Below, piece by piece: positions 1 through 9,258 of a stretch of DNA of 51,153 nucleotides. Made by a program: the position numbers and the translations under genes. The notes under the pieces were generated by a model, which was given only the letters and a program-made list of their open reading frames with translations, made no database searches and was not told the DNA's origin. The stretch is from Betaproteobacteria bacterium (lineage in GTDB: Bacteria > Pseudomonadota > Gammaproteobacteria > Burkholderiales > Burkholderiaceae_C), in assembly GCA_009923315.1 (NCBI GenBank), contig RFTU01000009.1:1-51153 (forward strand), read 5' to 3'. How positions within the stretch are numbered: position 1 is the first letter of the stretch; every line of letters begins with the position of its first letter.

Positions 1-1
1 G

Positions 2-79
2 CAGCGCGGGTTCTGGTTGAGTGCGGCCTTGTTGGCGCTGGGCGCGATGCTGGCCAGCCGGCAACGGCCGCTGGGCTGA
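2..79 (+). CDS. C-terminal end of a membrane protein (partial)
   Basis: An open frame enters from the left edge and stops with TGA at 77-79. The 25 visible residues are mostly hydrophobic (a stretch of Leu, Ala, Gly and Met) and end in a short basic tail, as in the last transmembrane helix of a transporter or other inner-membrane protein. Too little is visible to name a family. It converges on the amidase gene with about 85 bases between the two stops. Confidence 0.4.
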   Translation, partial: QRGFWLSAALLALGAMLASRQRPLG

Positions 80-164
80 ACGGCGAGCGTCTCGGGCTTC
101 AAGCTCGGCCGCGGTGCGCCCGCACTGCGGAGGTGGCGTGTCTGAACGCGCCGCGCTGCCCGCC

Positions 165-1763
165 TCAGGCGTTGGCCGTGCTGTGCCGCCGGAAGGTGGG
201 GGCCACCCGATGCCGATGGGCCTGTTCGAAGGCGTAGCCATATCCCAACAGTGCCGCTTCGCTCCAAGCGGGACCGACGAAGGACAGCCCCACGGGCAGT
301 ACCGCCCCAGCCTGAATGCCCACCACGCCCATGGGCACGGTCAGGTGCGGCAGGCCGGCCACCGCGGCGGCGGAGGAAAAGCCCCCGGTGGAGTGGTCGC
401 CGGCGCCCAGATCCGTGAGTGAGGCTGGGCCGCCACTGGGCGCCACCAAGGCCTGGATGCGCTCCCGTTCGAACAAGGCGTCCAGCCCCTCTGTTCGGGC
501 CAGGCGGCGGCACTTTTCGAGCGCGGCCTTGTAGGCGGGGCTGTCCAGGCCCCCGAGCTCACGGGCCTGCAGGAAGAGCTCCTGGCCGAAGTGGGGCATC
601 ACGCGGCTTGCATTCGCCTCATTGAAGGCGATGATGTCCTCAAGGGTGCGCACGCGGGCGCTGGGGGCGAATTCGGCCAGCCAGGTCGCCAGTCCGGCCT
701 TGAGCTCTACCAACAGAACGGTGAGTTCATCCGCGCTCCAGCTGGCCGGGCGTGGGGCCTGGACATCGACCAGTTGCGCGCCCAGCTGCTCGAGTTGGTG
801 CAGGCTGCGATCGAACAGGGCGCTGACACCGGCGTGTGGGTTGAGTTGGTTGCGGGCCACGCCGATGCGCACGCCCTGCAGGGCGTCGGTCCTCAGCGCC
901 TCGAGGAAATCGCCAGGTTGGGGCGCTGGTTCGGTGGCGGCGTCGCGCGCGTCCAGCGCGATGATGGCGTTCATCAGCGCTGCGGCGTCGGCCACCGTGC
1001 GGGTCATGGGGCCTGCGGTGTCTTGCGTGTGTGAAATCGGGATGATGCCGTCGCGGCTGATGCGCCCGACGGTAGGCTTCAGGCCGATGAGGCCGTTGCG
1101 GGTGGCCGGCGAGATGATGGAGCCATCGGTCTCCGTGCCGACGCCCAACACACCCAGGCCTGCGGCGATGGCCGCTGCGGTGCCCGAGCTGCTGCCGCTG
1201 GTGTTGCGGTCCAGCGCATAGGGGTTGCGGGTAAGGCCCCCGCGGCTGCTCCAGCCGCTGGTGGAGCGGTTGGAGCGGATGTTGGCCCATTCGCTGAGAT
1301 TGGTCTTGGCCAGGATGAGGGCGCCGGCCTTTCGCAGCTGCGTCACGAGGTGGGCGTCGCGTGCGGCGCGCGTGCCTTCCAGAGCCAGGGAGCCCGCTGT
1401 CGTTTGCATGCGGTCGCCGGTGGCGATGTTGTCCTTGAGCAGCACGGGAATGCCGTGCAACGGCCCGAGCCATTGGGACTGACGGGCGAGCTGGTCCAAA
1501 CGTCTGGCCTCCTGCAGCGCATCGGGGTTGAGTTCGATGATGCTGTTCAGGCGCGGGCCGGCGCGGTCGATGGCCGCGATGCGGTCGAGGTGGGACTGCG
1601 CGATGGCCAGCACGCTCGTGCGGCCCTCTCTTAGGGCGCGTGCGAGGTTGGCCGTGGTGGCGCGGGCGGGATCAAGCTTCATGAGCGGTTTCGCGATGGC
1701 CAGGGGTGTGCTGATGGCCGCGGCGCTGCTTCCCAGAGCTTGAAGAAGTGAGCGGCGTTTCAT
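165..1763 (-). CDS. Amidase signature family protein with Tat-type signal
   Basis: A 532-residue amidase of the amidase signature (AS) family, which hydrolyses amide bonds with a Ser-cisSer-Lys triad. The candidates are Lys110 (GIPVLLKDN), the serines at 191-193 in the GSSSG stretch, and Ser215 in TDGSIISPA. The N-terminus (MKRRSLLQALG, then a hydrophobic run ending near residue 24) looks like a twin-arginine export signal, so the enzyme is probably periplasmic. The start at 1763 is chosen because it gives this signal; the frame stays open upstream into metK, but that stretch is only the shadow of metK. The substrate cannot be read from sequence. It lies downstream of metK on the same strand but behind a strong terminator, so it is probably transcribed separately. 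Confidence 0.88.
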   Translation of the reverse strand: MKRRSLLQALGSSAAAISTPLAIAKPLMKLDPARATTANLARALREGRTSVLAIAQSHLDRIAAIDRAGPRLNSIIELNPDALQEARRLDQLARQSQWLGPLHGIPVLLKDNIATGDRMQTTAGSLALEGTRAARDAHLVTQLRKAGALILAKTNLSEWANIRSNRSTSGWSSRGGLTRNPYALDRNTSGSSSGTAAAIAAGLGVLGVGTETDGSIISPATRNGLIGLKPTVGRISRDGIIPISHTQDTAGPMTRTVADAAALMNAIIALDARDAATEPAPQPGDFLEALRTDALQGVRIGVARNQLNPHAGVSALFDRSLHQLEQLGAQLVDVQAPRPASWSADELTVLLVELKAGLATWLAEFAPSARVRTLEDIIAFNEANASRVMPHFGQELFLQARELGGLDSPAYKAALEKCRRLARTEGLDALFERERIQALVAPSGGPASLTDLGAGDHSTGGFSSAAAVAGLPHLTVPMGVVGIQAGAVLPVGLSFVGPAWSEAALLGYGYAFEQAHRHRVAPTFRRHSTANA

Positions 1764-1806
1764 GCGCGAACTGTAGGGCGTGAGCGCTGAGGTGCGAACA
1801 GGCACG

Positions 1807-1835
1807 AAAAAAGGCAACCGTGGCGGTTGCCTTTT
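1807..1835 (-). terminator. Intrinsic terminator of metK
   Basis: A perfect 8-bp stem (1813-1820 with 1824-1831, GGCAACCG/CGGTTGCC) with a 3-base loop, flanked by six A on the left and four T on the right. Read on the minus strand, the hairpin ends in six U, directly after the metK stop. The flanking runs would let it work in both directions. Confidence 0.9.
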
Positions 1836-1870
1836 GGGGGGCAGGAACCCGGCGGCTGTTGCCGCGGGCT

Positions 1871-3049
1871 TTACAGACCTGCGGCCGCGCGAAGCGCCGC
1901 CGCCTTGTCCGTGCGCTCCCAGGTGAACTCGGGCTCTTCGCGCCCAAAGTGTCCGTAGGCCGCCGTCTTGGAATAGATCGGACGCAGCAGGTCGAGCATC
2001 TGGATGATGCCCTTGGGGCGCAGGTCGAAGTGTTCGTTCACGAGGGCGGCGATCTTCTCGTCGGAGACGGCGCCGGTTCCTTCGGTGTAGACCGTCACAT
2101 TCATGGGGCGGGCCACGCCAATGGCATAGGCCACCTGGACCTGGCACTGCTTGGCCAGACCCGCAGCCACCACGTTCTTGGCCACATAGCGAGCGGCGTA
2201 GGCCGCGCTTCGGTCGACCTTGGAAGGGTCTTTGCCGGAGAAGGCGCCCCCCCCGTGTGGGCATGCACCGCCATAGGTGTCCACGATGATCTTTCGGCCG
2301 GTCAGGCCGCAGTCGCCCTGTGGGCCGCCGATGACGAAGCGGCCGGTGGGGTTGATCAGGTACTGGGTTTCCTTCAGCCACTCCTTCGGCAGCACCGGCT
2401 TGATGATTTCCTCGATTACCGCCTCGATGAAGGCCGGCTTCATCTTCGTGCCGTCGCTCATCTCCGGCGCGTGCTGGCTTGAGAGCACCACGGTGTCGAT
2501 GCTGTGAGGCTTGCCGTCCACATAGCGCATGGTCACTTGGCTCTTGGCGTCAGGGCGCAGGAAGGGCAGGCGGCCGTCCTTGCGCAATTGGGCTTGGCGC
2601 TCGACCAAACGGTGCGCGTAGTAGATGGGCGCGGGCATCAGCTCGGGCGTTTCGTCACACGCGTAGCCGAACATCAGGCCCTGGTCGCCGGCGCCGATGT
2701 TGAGGTAATCGTCGGACGCGTGGTCCACTCCCTGGGCGATGTCATTGCTCTGCTTGTCGTAGCAGACCATCACCGCGCAGCCCTTGTAGTCGATGCCGTA
2801 CTCGGTGTTGTCATAGCCGATGCGCTTGATGGTGTCGCGCGCGACCTGGATGTAGTCGACATGCGCGTTGGTGGTGATCTCACCGGCCAGCACGACCAGC
2901 CCCGTGTTGCACAGCGTTTCTGCAGCCACGCGAGACCGCGGATCTTGTGTGAAGATGGCGTCGAGGATGGCATCGGAGACCTGATCGGCCACCTTGTCGG
3001 GGTGGCCCTCAGAGACCGATTCCGAGGTGAAGAGGTAGTCGTTGGACAC
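1871..3049 (-). CDS. metK: S-adenosylmethionine synthetase
   Basis: Makes S-adenosylmethionine from methionine and ATP in the cytoplasm; it supplies the methyl donor for the whole cell. The 392-residue length and sequence match the family end to end: the N-terminal [11 protein letters not shown] motif, GAGDQG with the nearby Asp-rich loop, the central [14 protein letters not shown] segment and the [16 protein letters not shown] phosphate-binding loop. The start is GTG (3047-3049), with an AGGAG ribosome-binding site about 9 bases upstream. A TATAAT box at 3172-3177 on this strand implies a leader of about 115 bases. The gene is divergent from the acyltransferase gene starting at 3184 and ends at a strong terminator. 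Confidence 0.98.
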   Translation of the reverse strand: MSNDYLFTSESVSEGHPDKVADQVSDAILDAIFTQDPRSRVAAETLCNTGLVVLAGEITTNAHVDYIQVARDTIKRIGYDNTEYGIDYKGCAVMVCYDKQSNDIAQGVDHASDDYLNIGAGDQGLMFGYACDETPELMPAPIYYAHRLVERQAQLRKDGRLPFLRPDAKSQVTMRYVDGKPHSIDTVVLSSQHAPEMSDGTKMKPAFIEAVIEEIIKPVLPKEWLKETQYLINPTGRFVIGGPQGDCGLTGRKIIVDTYGGACPHGGGAFSGKDPSKVDRSAAYAARYVAKNVVAAGLAKQCQVQVAYAIGVARPMNVTVYTEGTGAVSDEKIAALVNEHFDLRPKGIIQMLDLLRPIYSKTAAYGHFGREEPEFTWERTDKAAALRAAAGL

Positions 3050-3171
3050 TTGCTTACACTCCTTGTATGGGGTTGTCGGGCGCGTTGCCGAGCAGTGGAA
3101 GCGAGCGGCGAACGCTTTAGCAGAATTTGTGAATCGCCCCGCAAGTAGTTCAGTAACTCGGCGATGCGCTC

Positions 3172-3177
3172 ATTATA
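3172..3177 (-). promoter_or_regulatory. -10 box of the metK promoter
   Basis: Perfect TATAAT on the minus strand, about 123 bases before the metK GTG. The -35 at 17-bp spacing is weak (TGCAGC) and would lie inside the first codons of the divergent acyltransferase gene. The implied leader has local inverted repeats (for example ATCGCC/GGCGAT) but matches no riboswitch that I can recognise. Confidence 0.55.
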
Positions 3178-3183
3178 CGAATC

Positions 3184-4050
3184 ATGACCAACCTGCTGCA
3201 TTGGCTGGCCCATTGGCCCTTGTGGCTTTTGCACCGCCTGGGAGCCGTGTTGGGGTGGTTGACCTATGCGGGCTCGGCCTCCTACCGCCAGCGCCTGGTG
3301 GCCAATGCCGCGCGCGCAGGCTTGGGGGTGCGGGCCAGGCGGGCCTCGGTGGCCCAGGCTGGGAGGATGGTGGCCGAACTCCCGTGGCTGTGGCTGGCCC
3401 CCGCAGAGCGCCCCATCGGGAAATGGGTGCAGTGGACGGGTGCGGCCGTGCTCGATGAGGCGGTGAACCGAGGCGGGGGTGTGATCCTGCTGACCCCCCA
3501 TCTGGGCAGTTTTGAGGTGTGCGCCCAGGCCTACGCCCAGCGGTGGGGTGCGAAGGCGCCCATGACCGCTTTGTATCGACCGGCGCGCAAGGCGTGGCTG
3601 CGCGAAGTGGAAGAAAGCAGTCGGCAGCGTCCGGGTCTGATCACGGCCCCTGCAAACCTCACGGGCGTGCGGCAGATGATCCGAGCGCTGCGGCGTGGCC
3701 AAACGGTGGGCCTGCTGCCCGACCAAGTTCCCCCCGATGGGATGGGGGTGTGGGCCCCCTTCTTCGGGCAGCCCGCGTACACCATGACGCTCGCTTCGCG
3801 CCTGCAGGAGCAGACGGGCGCGCCACTGCTGTTGATGTGGGCGGAGCGGCAGCCGGGTGGCCGAGGGTGGCGGGTGGGCGTGCAGCATCCGCAAGAGCTG
3901 CTGCCCGGTGTGAGCGACTACAGCCCGGCCTCCATCAATCGGCTCATGGAAGCCTTGATCCTGCGCGCACCGGAGCAGTACTTGTGGGGCTACCACCGCT
4001 ACAAGCAGCCGCGGTCTGTGCCGACGCATGAGGAGACACCGGGCGCATGA
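3184..4050 (+). CDS. LpxL/HtrB-type lipid A acyltransferase (first of two)
   Basis: Predicted inner-membrane acyltransferase that adds a secondary fatty acid to lipid A precursors. The 288-residue protein has a hydrophobic N-terminal anchor (residues 5-30) and the family's catalytic H-x4-E motif at His106 and Glu111 (PHLGSFE). Proline- and glycine-rich acceptor-binding segments follow (LLPDQVPPDGMGVWAPFFG). It opens an operon in which the next gene overlaps its stop by four bases (ATGA at 4047-4050). Two diverged paralogues in tandem usually act on different acyl positions or at different stages; which is which cannot be read here. It starts only a few bases from the metK promoter. Confidence 0.88.
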   Translation: MTNLLHWLAHWPLWLLHRLGAVLGWLTYAGSASYRQRLVANAARAGLGVRARRASVAQAGRMVAELPWLWLAPAERPIGKWVQWTGAAVLDEAVNRGGGVILLTPHLGSFEVCAQAYAQRWGAKAPMTALYRPARKAWLREVEESSRQRPGLITAPANLTGVRQMIRALRRGQTVGLLPDQVPPDGMGVWAPFFGQPAYTMTLASRLQEQTGAPLLLMWAERQPGGRGWRVGVQHPQELLPGVSDYSPASINRLMEALILRAPEQYLWGYHRYKQPRSVPTHEETPGA

Positions 4051-4952
4051 AGGGTCGTCTGATCAGCCGATGGAGCGCACGCTCGGTGATGGCCCTGCTT
4101 TGGCTGCTGCACCTGTTGCCCCTTCCGGTTTTGGCGGCGCTGGGCCGCGGCCTGGGTCGGGTGTTGCATGCGGTGGCGCACTCGCGCCGACGAGTGGCGC
4201 TGCGCAACGTGCAGCGCTGCCTTGGCTCGTGGGATGCCAGCCGACAACAGGACTTGGTGCGGGAACATTTTGAGTACCTGGGCCGCAGTCTCTTGGAGCG
4301 TGGCGTGCTGTGGTGGGGATCGCCCGCTCGGCTGCGACGCTTGATTCAGGTCGAGGGCGAAGTGGACCTTGCCGCCCGCACGCCGGGCCATTTCATGTGG
4401 GTGGTGCCGCACTTCCTGGCATTGGAAACAGCCGGTGTGGCGACGCAGCTTTTCCAGAAGCGCCACGTGACGGCGTTCTACCAACGGCAGACCAATCCGG
4501 TTTTCGATGACGCCATTCGTCAAGGGCGGCTGCGTTTCGGTCATGCCACGGTGCACACGCGACACGACAATGCGCTCAAGCTGATGCGTGACCTCAGACA
4601 AGGCGCCGCGTTTCTGAATCTGCCCGACATGGATTTCGGGCTGAAAGACTCGGCTTTCGTGGACTTCTTCGGCCATTCCGCTGCCACGCTGATGGCGCCG
4701 GCTCGGATGGCTCGCTCCATGGGGATGCTGGTACAGCCTGTGCTGGCACTGATGCGCCCGGATGGCCGGGGCTATGTGGTGAAGTTTCTGCCACCATGGA
4801 CCGACTGGCCCGGGCAGGATGACGACGTGTCCGCCACGCGGCGGCTCAACGCCTGGATTGAGCAGCAGGTGCTGGCACACCCCGCACAGTATCTGTGGGT
4901 GCACAAGCGCTTCAAGACTCGCCCGCCGGGGCAGGACTCGTTTTATGACTGA
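4047..4952 (+). CDS. LpxL/HtrB-type lipid A acyltransferase (second of two)
   Basis: A 301-residue paralogue of the preceding gene, translationally coupled to it through an ATGA overlap. The catalytic pair is His122 and Glu127 in PHFLALE, and an N-terminal hydrophobic segment (residues 13-35) anchors it to the inner membrane. The conserved family block around LRQGAAFLNLPDMDFGLKD is present. The C-terminal region with the PAQYLWVHKRFKTRP signature is typical of lauroyl/myristoyl acyltransferases in lipid A maturation. It lies about 20 bases before dapF, so envelope and diaminopimelate synthesis genes are probably co-transcribed. Confidence 0.88.
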   Translation: MKGRLISRWSARSVMALLWLLHLLPLPVLAALGRGLGRVLHAVAHSRRRVALRNVQRCLGSWDASRQQDLVREHFEYLGRSLLERGVLWWGSPARLRRLIQVEGEVDLAARTPGHFMWVVPHFLALETAGVATQLFQKRHVTAFYQRQTNPVFDDAIRQGRLRFGHATVHTRHDNALKLMRDLRQGAAFLNLPDMDFGLKDSAFVDFFGHSAATLMAPARMARSMGMLVQPVLALMRPDGRGYVVKFLPPWTDWPGQDDDVSATRRLNAWIEQQVLAHPAQYLWVHKRFKTRPPGQDSFYD

Positions 4953-4973
4953 GCGCGCCGGATAATGTCCGAT

Positions 4974-5843
4974 ATGAAACTGCGCTTCACCAAGATGCAG
5001 GGAGCGGGCAACGACTTCGTGGTGCTGGATGCCACGCGGGATACGCTCCCGCTGGATGTCGCGCTGCTCAAGCGTCTGGGAGATCGGCGTTTGGGTGTGG
5101 GGGCCGATCAGATTCTGGTGGTGGAACCTCCGTCATCGAAGGATGTGGACTTCGGTTACCGCATTTTCAATGGCGCCACCGGAGAAGAAGTGGAGCACTG
5201 TGGAAATGGTGCGCGCTGCTTCGTCCGCTATGTGCGCGAGCATGGCCTGATCGACCGCGACGTGGTGCGTGTGCAGACCATGAACAATCGATTGGAACTG
5301 CGCCTGCAGCCCGATGGGCGCGTGACGGTGGACATGAATGCACCCATCTTCGCGCCTGATCGTCTACCGTTTGATGCGGCGGGGCTTGTGCCTCGAGCAG
5401 TGGGTGCATTCGAACTATGGCCCCTGGCGCTTGCAGACGGCGGCACCGTGGAGGTGGCCGCGGTATCCATGGGCAACCCGCACGCGGTTCAGCGCGTGGA
5501 AGATGTACGCGCGTTCGATGTGGCCCGCGTGGGGCCCCAGGTGGAGTCCCATCCGCGATTTCCCAGGCGTGTGAATGCTGGCTTCATGCAGGTGATGTCA
5601 CGCAGCTCCGTGAGGCTGCGCGTATTCGAGCGCGATGCCGGCGAAACCCTGGCCTGCGGGACCGGCGCCTGCGCTGCGGTGGTGGCCGGCATCCGTTTGG
5701 GATGGCTCGATTCGCGGGTGGACGTCCACACCCAGGGCGGCGTGCTGACCGTCGAGTGGCCGTTTGCTCGAGAAGGCCTGTCCGCCCACGTGATGATGAC
5801 CGGCCCAGCCGAGACGGTTTTTGAAGGAGAGATTTCACTGTGA
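4974..5843 (+). CDS. dapF: Diaminopimelate epimerase
   Basis: Converts LL- to meso-diaminopimelate, the penultimate step to lysine and the peptidoglycan cross-linking residue. From the ATG at 4974 the protein has 289 residues and begins [19 protein letters not shown], which matches the family's usual N-terminus; an ATG nine bases upstream (4965) is also in frame. The two catalytic cysteines are visible: Cys76 in EHCGNGARC and Cys228 in LACGTGAC. The stop overlaps the GTG start of the next gene (5840-5843), which indicates coupled translation within the acyltransferase-dapF-DUF484-xerC operon. Confidence 0.97.
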   Translation: MKLRFTKMQGAGNDFVVLDATRDTLPLDVALLKRLGDRRLGVGADQILVVEPPSSKDVDFGYRIFNGATGEEVEHCGNGARCFVRYVREHGLIDRDVVRVQTMNNRLELRLQPDGRVTVDMNAPIFAPDRLPFDAAGLVPRAVGAFELWPLALADGGTVEVAAVSMGNPHAVQRVEDVRAFDVARVGPQVESHPRFPRRVNAGFMQVMSRSSVRLRVFERDAGETLACGTGACAAVVAGIRLGWLDSRVDVHTQGGVLTVEWPFAREGLSAHVMMTGPAETVFEGEISL

Positions 5844-6547
5844 ACCATGACAATGCAGGCGACCTGGGCGTGCAAGGCATCACCGAGGCCGACATCGCCA
5901 ACTACTTGGCGCACACGCCGGGCTTCTTCGAGCGTCAGGCCGAACTCCTGGCGACGATTCGCTTGGCCAGCCCCCACGGCACGCGGGCCGTTTCGCTGCA
6001 GGAGCGGCAAATGGAGATGCTGCGCGAGCGCATCAAGGGCTTGGAGCACAAGATCATCGAGATGATCCGCGCAGGGCAGGACAATGTCGCCATCGCCGAC
6101 CGACTGCACCGCTGGACGCGCAGCCTCATGCTCACCGCGCAGGCGCGTGATCTGCCCGGGGTCTTGGTGACGCAACTCCGCCAGCAGTTCATGGTGCCGC
6201 AGGCCGCGGTTCGTCTATGGGGTGTGGCCGAACCGTACGCCGATGTGCCGCAGGCGCAGGGCGTTTCAGAAGAAGTGCGTGCGATGGCCCAGTCCCTGAG
6301 CCTGCCGTTTTGCGGATTGAACTCGGGAGGCGATGTGGTCAAGTGGCTGGAAGATGCCCATACCGTCGCCTCGATGGCCATGATTCCCTTGCGCCACGGA
6401 GCGGGCGACGGTTGCTTTGGCTTGCTGGTGCTGGGTTCACCCGACCCCACACGCTATGCGGCGGACATGGGAACCGACTTCCTCATGCGCATGGGTGAGT
6501 TGGCCAGTGCAGCACTGTCGCGGCTGTTGCCAAAGTCGCAGGTATGA
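5840..6547 (+). CDS. DUF484 family protein
   Basis: A 235-residue cytoplasmic protein of the DUF484 family, a GAF-like fold commonly encoded between dapF and xerC in proteobacteria. The N-terminal part (about residues 8-35, ending in [15 protein letters not shown]) and the following helical, coiled-coil-prone stretch ([21 protein letters not shown]) are typical. The C-terminal half resembles a small ligand-binding domain. The start is GTG, overlapping the dapF stop. No biochemical role is established for the family that I can cite; the conserved position suggests a link to chromosome-dimer resolution or cell-wall precursor supply, which is inference. Its stop overlaps the xerC start by four bases. 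Confidence 0.85.
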   Translation: MNHDNAGDLGVQGITEADIANYLAHTPGFFERQAELLATIRLASPHGTRAVSLQERQMEMLRERIKGLEHKIIEMIRAGQDNVAIADRLHRWTRSLMLTAQARDLPGVLVTQLRQQFMVPQAAVRLWGVAEPYADVPQAQGVSEEVRAMAQSLSLPFCGLNSGGDVVKWLEDAHTVASMAMIPLRHGAGDGCFGLLVLGSPDPTRYAADMGTDFLMRMGELASAALSRLLPKSQV

Positions 6548-7506
6548 AGGACACCGCCGCCACGCGCGATGCCGCGGTGGCGCGGTACCTGGAGCATGTC
6601 GCCGTAGCGCGGCGCTTGGCGCCGCGCAGTGTGGCCATGATCGGCGACGGATTGGCTCGCTTGGAGGCGTGCTGCACGCGAGACAGCGTGGCGCTGGCTG
6701 CGGTGCAGACCCACCATGTGCGCAGCTGGCTGGCGCGGCTGCACCAAGGCGGCTTGGCGCCGCGATCGGTGGCGATCATCCTCTCGGCGTGGCGGGGGTT
6801 CTACCGTTGGTGGGGCCGCGAAGGTGGCGTGGTGGCGAACCCGGCCGATGGTGTGAAGGCACCCAAGGCGCCCAGGCCCCTGCCCAAGGCCTTGTCGGTG
6901 GACCAGGCGGTGGCCCTTGCGGAACACCGGCGGCCGGTTCGCGGCGATGCGACCGACCCGCGGCGAGACCTCGCCTTGGCCGCGCGCGACCACGCGATCA
7001 TCGAACTGCTGTATGGCTGCGGGCTGCGCGTGGGTGAACTGGTGGGGCTGGACGTGCAGCCCAGTGATCATGCTGCTGGATGGTTGGACCTGCAGGACGC
7101 CACGGCCCACGTGACGGGAAAAGGGCGCAAGCGCCGCGCCGTGCCCATGGGACAGGCGGCACTGCGCGCGGTTGTCCAGTGGCTGGCCCATCGCGGCAGC
7201 ACGGTACCGGCTCATGACGTGGCGCTGTTCTTGAACCGGCAAGGCCTGCGATTGAGCGACAGCCAGGTGCGCACACGCCTGCGCCAGGCCGCCTTGCACG
7301 CTGGCCTGCCCACTTCGGTGCACCCCCACATGCTGCGGCACAGTTTTGCCAGCCACCTTTTGCAGTCCAGCGGCGACCTGCGCGCGGTGCAGGAACTGTT
7401 GGGGCACGCGCACATCAGCACCACGCAGGTGTACACCAAGCTGGACTTTCAGCACTTGGCGAAGGTCTACGACGCGGCGCATCCAAGGGCCAAGCGCAAA
7501 GGCTGA
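6544..7506 (+). CDS. xerC: Site-specific tyrosine recombinase XerC
   Basis: With XerD, resolves chromosome dimers at dif before division. The 320-residue protein has an N-terminal SAM-like core-binding domain (about residues 8-100) and a catalytic domain with the full tyrosine-recombinase set: Arg162, Lys193, His262, Arg265, His288 and the nucleophile Tyr297 (STTQVYTK). The ATGA overlap with the DUF484 gene and the dapF neighbourhood match the usual xerC location, which favours XerC over XerD or a phage integrase. Confidence 0.95.
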   Translation: MKDTAATRDAAVARYLEHVAVARRLAPRSVAMIGDGLARLEACCTRDSVALAAVQTHHVRSWLARLHQGGLAPRSVAIILSAWRGFYRWWGREGGVVANPADGVKAPKAPRPLPKALSVDQAVALAEHRRPVRGDATDPRRDLALAARDHAIIELLYGCGLRVGELVGLDVQPSDHAAGWLDLQDATAHVTGKGRKRRAVPMGQAALRAVVQWLAHRGSTVPAHDVALFLNRQGLRLSDSQVRTRLRQAALHAGLPTSVHPHMLRHSFASHLLQSSGDLRAVQELLGHAHISTTQVYTKLDFQHLAKVYDAAHPRAKRKG

Positions 7507-7598
7507 TAAGCCCGAGGGACGGCGGCCATCGCAGCACCTGCTGGCCAGTGGCCGTCCGCTCAATGCCCATCCACAAGGCCCTGGGCCCGTGCCGGACA

Positions 7599-8795
7599 AT
7601 GTCGACCATGAAGACCATCAAGCTGCGTGAGGGCAAGGAGCGCTCGGTGCTGCGCCGCCATCCCTGGGTGTTCCAGGGCAGCATCGCCAAGGGCCAGGCC
7701 GACGCCGGTGAAACCGTGCGCGTGGAGTCTCACGCCGGCGAGTTCCTGGCCTGGGCCTCGTTCAGCCCGACTTCGATGATCCGTGCGCGGGCCTGGAGTT
7801 TTGAGCAGGCCGAGCGAATCGACCATGCCTTCTTCAAGCGGCGCGTCCAGGCTGCGCTGGACCTTCGCAGCCGGCTACCCATCCGCAGCAATGGGGTGCG
7901 CTTGATCCATGGCGAGGCCGATGGCCTGCCGGGCCTCATCGTGGACCGCTATGCCGACGTGTTGAGCGTGCAGTTCTTGTCGGCCGGCACCGAGCGGTGG
8001 AAACAGGCGATTGCGGACATCCTGATGGAGCGCACCGGCGTGTCGAGTCTGTATGAGCGTTCGGATTCGGGTGTGCGCACGCTAGAAGGCCTGCAGCCGG
8101 TGGCGGGGTGGCTGCGGGGTGCCCAGGGCGCGCAGACCGAGGTCACCATCGACGAACATGACTGGAAGCTCACCCTGGACGTGGCCGAGGGCCACAAGAC
8201 GGGTTTCTATCTGGACCAGCGCGACAATCGCCTGCGTTTTGCGCAGTGGATCCGGCAGTTCGGCGCGCAGCGGGTATTGAATTGCTATTGCTACACGGGT
8301 GGCTTTTCCGTGGCGGCGCTGGCCGGCGGCGCGACCGAAGTGGTCAGTGTGGACTCTTCCGCGCCGGCGTTGGCGAGGGCTTCGTCCCATGTGAGGCTCA
8401 ATGGCTTTGATCCAGGGCGCCACCGCGCGCTGGACGCGGATGTGAACCAGACGCTGCGGGATGCGATCAAGAGCGGTGAGGCCTTTGACGCCATCGTCTT
8501 GGATCCGCCGAAGTTTGCACCTACCGCTGCGCACGCGGAGCGGGCGGCGCGGGCCTACAAGGACATCAACCGCCTGGCCTTCAAGCTCCTGGCCCCCGGA
8601 GGCCTGCTGCTGACCTTCTCCTGTTCGGGCGGCGTCGGGCCCGAGTTGTTCCACAAGATCGTGGCCGGTGCCGGGCTGGATGCGGGGGTGGACGGCTACG
8701 TCCTGGACCGCATGGCGGCGGCGCCGGACCACCCGCAGACGATCTGCTTCCCTGAGGGGGAGTACCTCAAGGGCCTGGCGATCATCAAGCGCTGA
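7599..8795 (+). CDS. rlmI: 23S rRNA (cytosine-C5) methyltransferase, RlmI-like
   Basis: Predicted to methylate a cytosine of 23S rRNA (C1962 in E. coli numbering) with S-adenosylmethionine. The product has 398 residues from the ATG at 7599; the ATG at 7608 is equally possible and gives the family-like start MKTIKLREGKERS. An N-terminal PUA-like domain (about residues 1-75) precedes a Rossmann methyltransferase with CYCYTGGFSVAALAGGA and the LDPPKF catalytic motif, and SCSGGV near the C-terminus. The length fits E. coli RlmI (396). The 3' end overlaps the convergent Lrp-type gene by 11 bases. Confidence 0.9.
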   Translation: MSTMKTIKLREGKERSVLRRHPWVFQGSIAKGQADAGETVRVESHAGEFLAWASFSPTSMIRARAWSFEQAERIDHAFFKRRVQAALDLRSRLPIRSNGVRLIHGEADGLPGLIVDRYADVLSVQFLSAGTERWKQAIADILMERTGVSSLYERSDSGVRTLEGLQPVAGWLRGAQGAQTEVTIDEHDWKLTLDVAEGHKTGFYLDQRDNRLRFAQWIRQFGAQRVLNCYCYTGGFSVAALAGGATEVVSVDSSAPALARASSHVRLNGFDPGRHRALDADVNQTLRDAIKSGEAFDAIVLDPPKFAPTAAHAERAARAYKDINRLAFKLLAPGGLLLTFSCSGGVGPELFHKIVAGAGLDAGVDGYVLDRMAAAPDHPQTICFPEGEYLKGLAIIKR

Positions 8796-9258
8796 TCAGC
8801 CCCACCTTGAAGCGGTGCCGCTTCACGCTGAAGTAGGCCTTGACGTGGCGGACATTGTGGTCTTCCGTCAGCAGGCGCTGGGAGAACCGTTGGTAGGCGG
8901 GCATGTGGGGTAGCTGGGCGATCAACACGAAGTCCGGCCCGGGTGTGACCTGATAGCACTGCTGGACCTCGGGCTGCGCGCAGGCCAGTGCCGCGAAAGC
9001 CTGTAAAGCGTGCTCGCCCTGTCGTTCCAGGCTGACTTCCACCACCGCCAAGAAACCCTCGCCCAGGGTTTGCGGATTCAGGATGGCCACGACCCCTTCG
9101 ATCGCGCCCGTTTCCTTCAGGCGCTTGACCCGTCTGAGGGTGGCCGCCGGGGACAAGCCGATGAGGCGGGCCAGCTCCAGGTTCGACTGGTCAGCGTTGT
9201 CTTGCAGGATGCCCAGAATGCGGCGGTCGACTTCATCGAGGGATGACATAGATTTCAT
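8785..9258 (-). CDS. Lrp/AsnC family transcriptional regulator
   Basis: A 157-residue regulator of the feast/famine type. An N-terminal winged helix-turn-helix (about residues 6-60, LDEVDRRILGILQDNADQSNLELARLIGLSPAATLRRVKRL, given here in part as the start LDEVDRRILGIL and the helix LSPAATLRRVKRL) is followed by a RAM ligand-binding domain with the alternating beta pattern VYQ-type segment CYQVTPGPDFVLI. The ATG at 9249 is an alternative start. A 9-bp inverted repeat covers the start region (9252-9278), which suggests autoregulation. It is divergent from glmS, so it might also affect that promoter, but no ligand or regulon can be assigned. Confidence 0.92.
   Translation of the reverse strand: MKSMSSLDEVDRRILGILQDNADQSNLELARLIGLSPAATLRRVKRLKETGAIEGVVAILNPQTLGEGFLAVVEVSLERQGEHALQAFAALACAQPEVQQCYQVTPGPDFVLIAQLPHMPAYQRFSQRLLTEDHNVRHVKAYFSVKRHRFKVGLISA

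Noticed and set aside
1764-2381. Upstream extension of the amidase frame into metK
   Set aside because: The extension overlaps metK and its terminator and has no family character; the start at 1763 gives a clean Tat-type signal.
3050-3171. Known SAM riboswitch class upstream of metK
   Set aside because: The leader does not show a conserved SAM-I, SAM-II or SAH-type core that I can recognise; only short local inverted repeats are seen.
6544-7506. Phage or genomic-island integrase
   Set aside because: Catalytic set, length and the dapF-DUF484 neighbourhood identify housekeeping XerC; no attachment site or tRNA is nearby.
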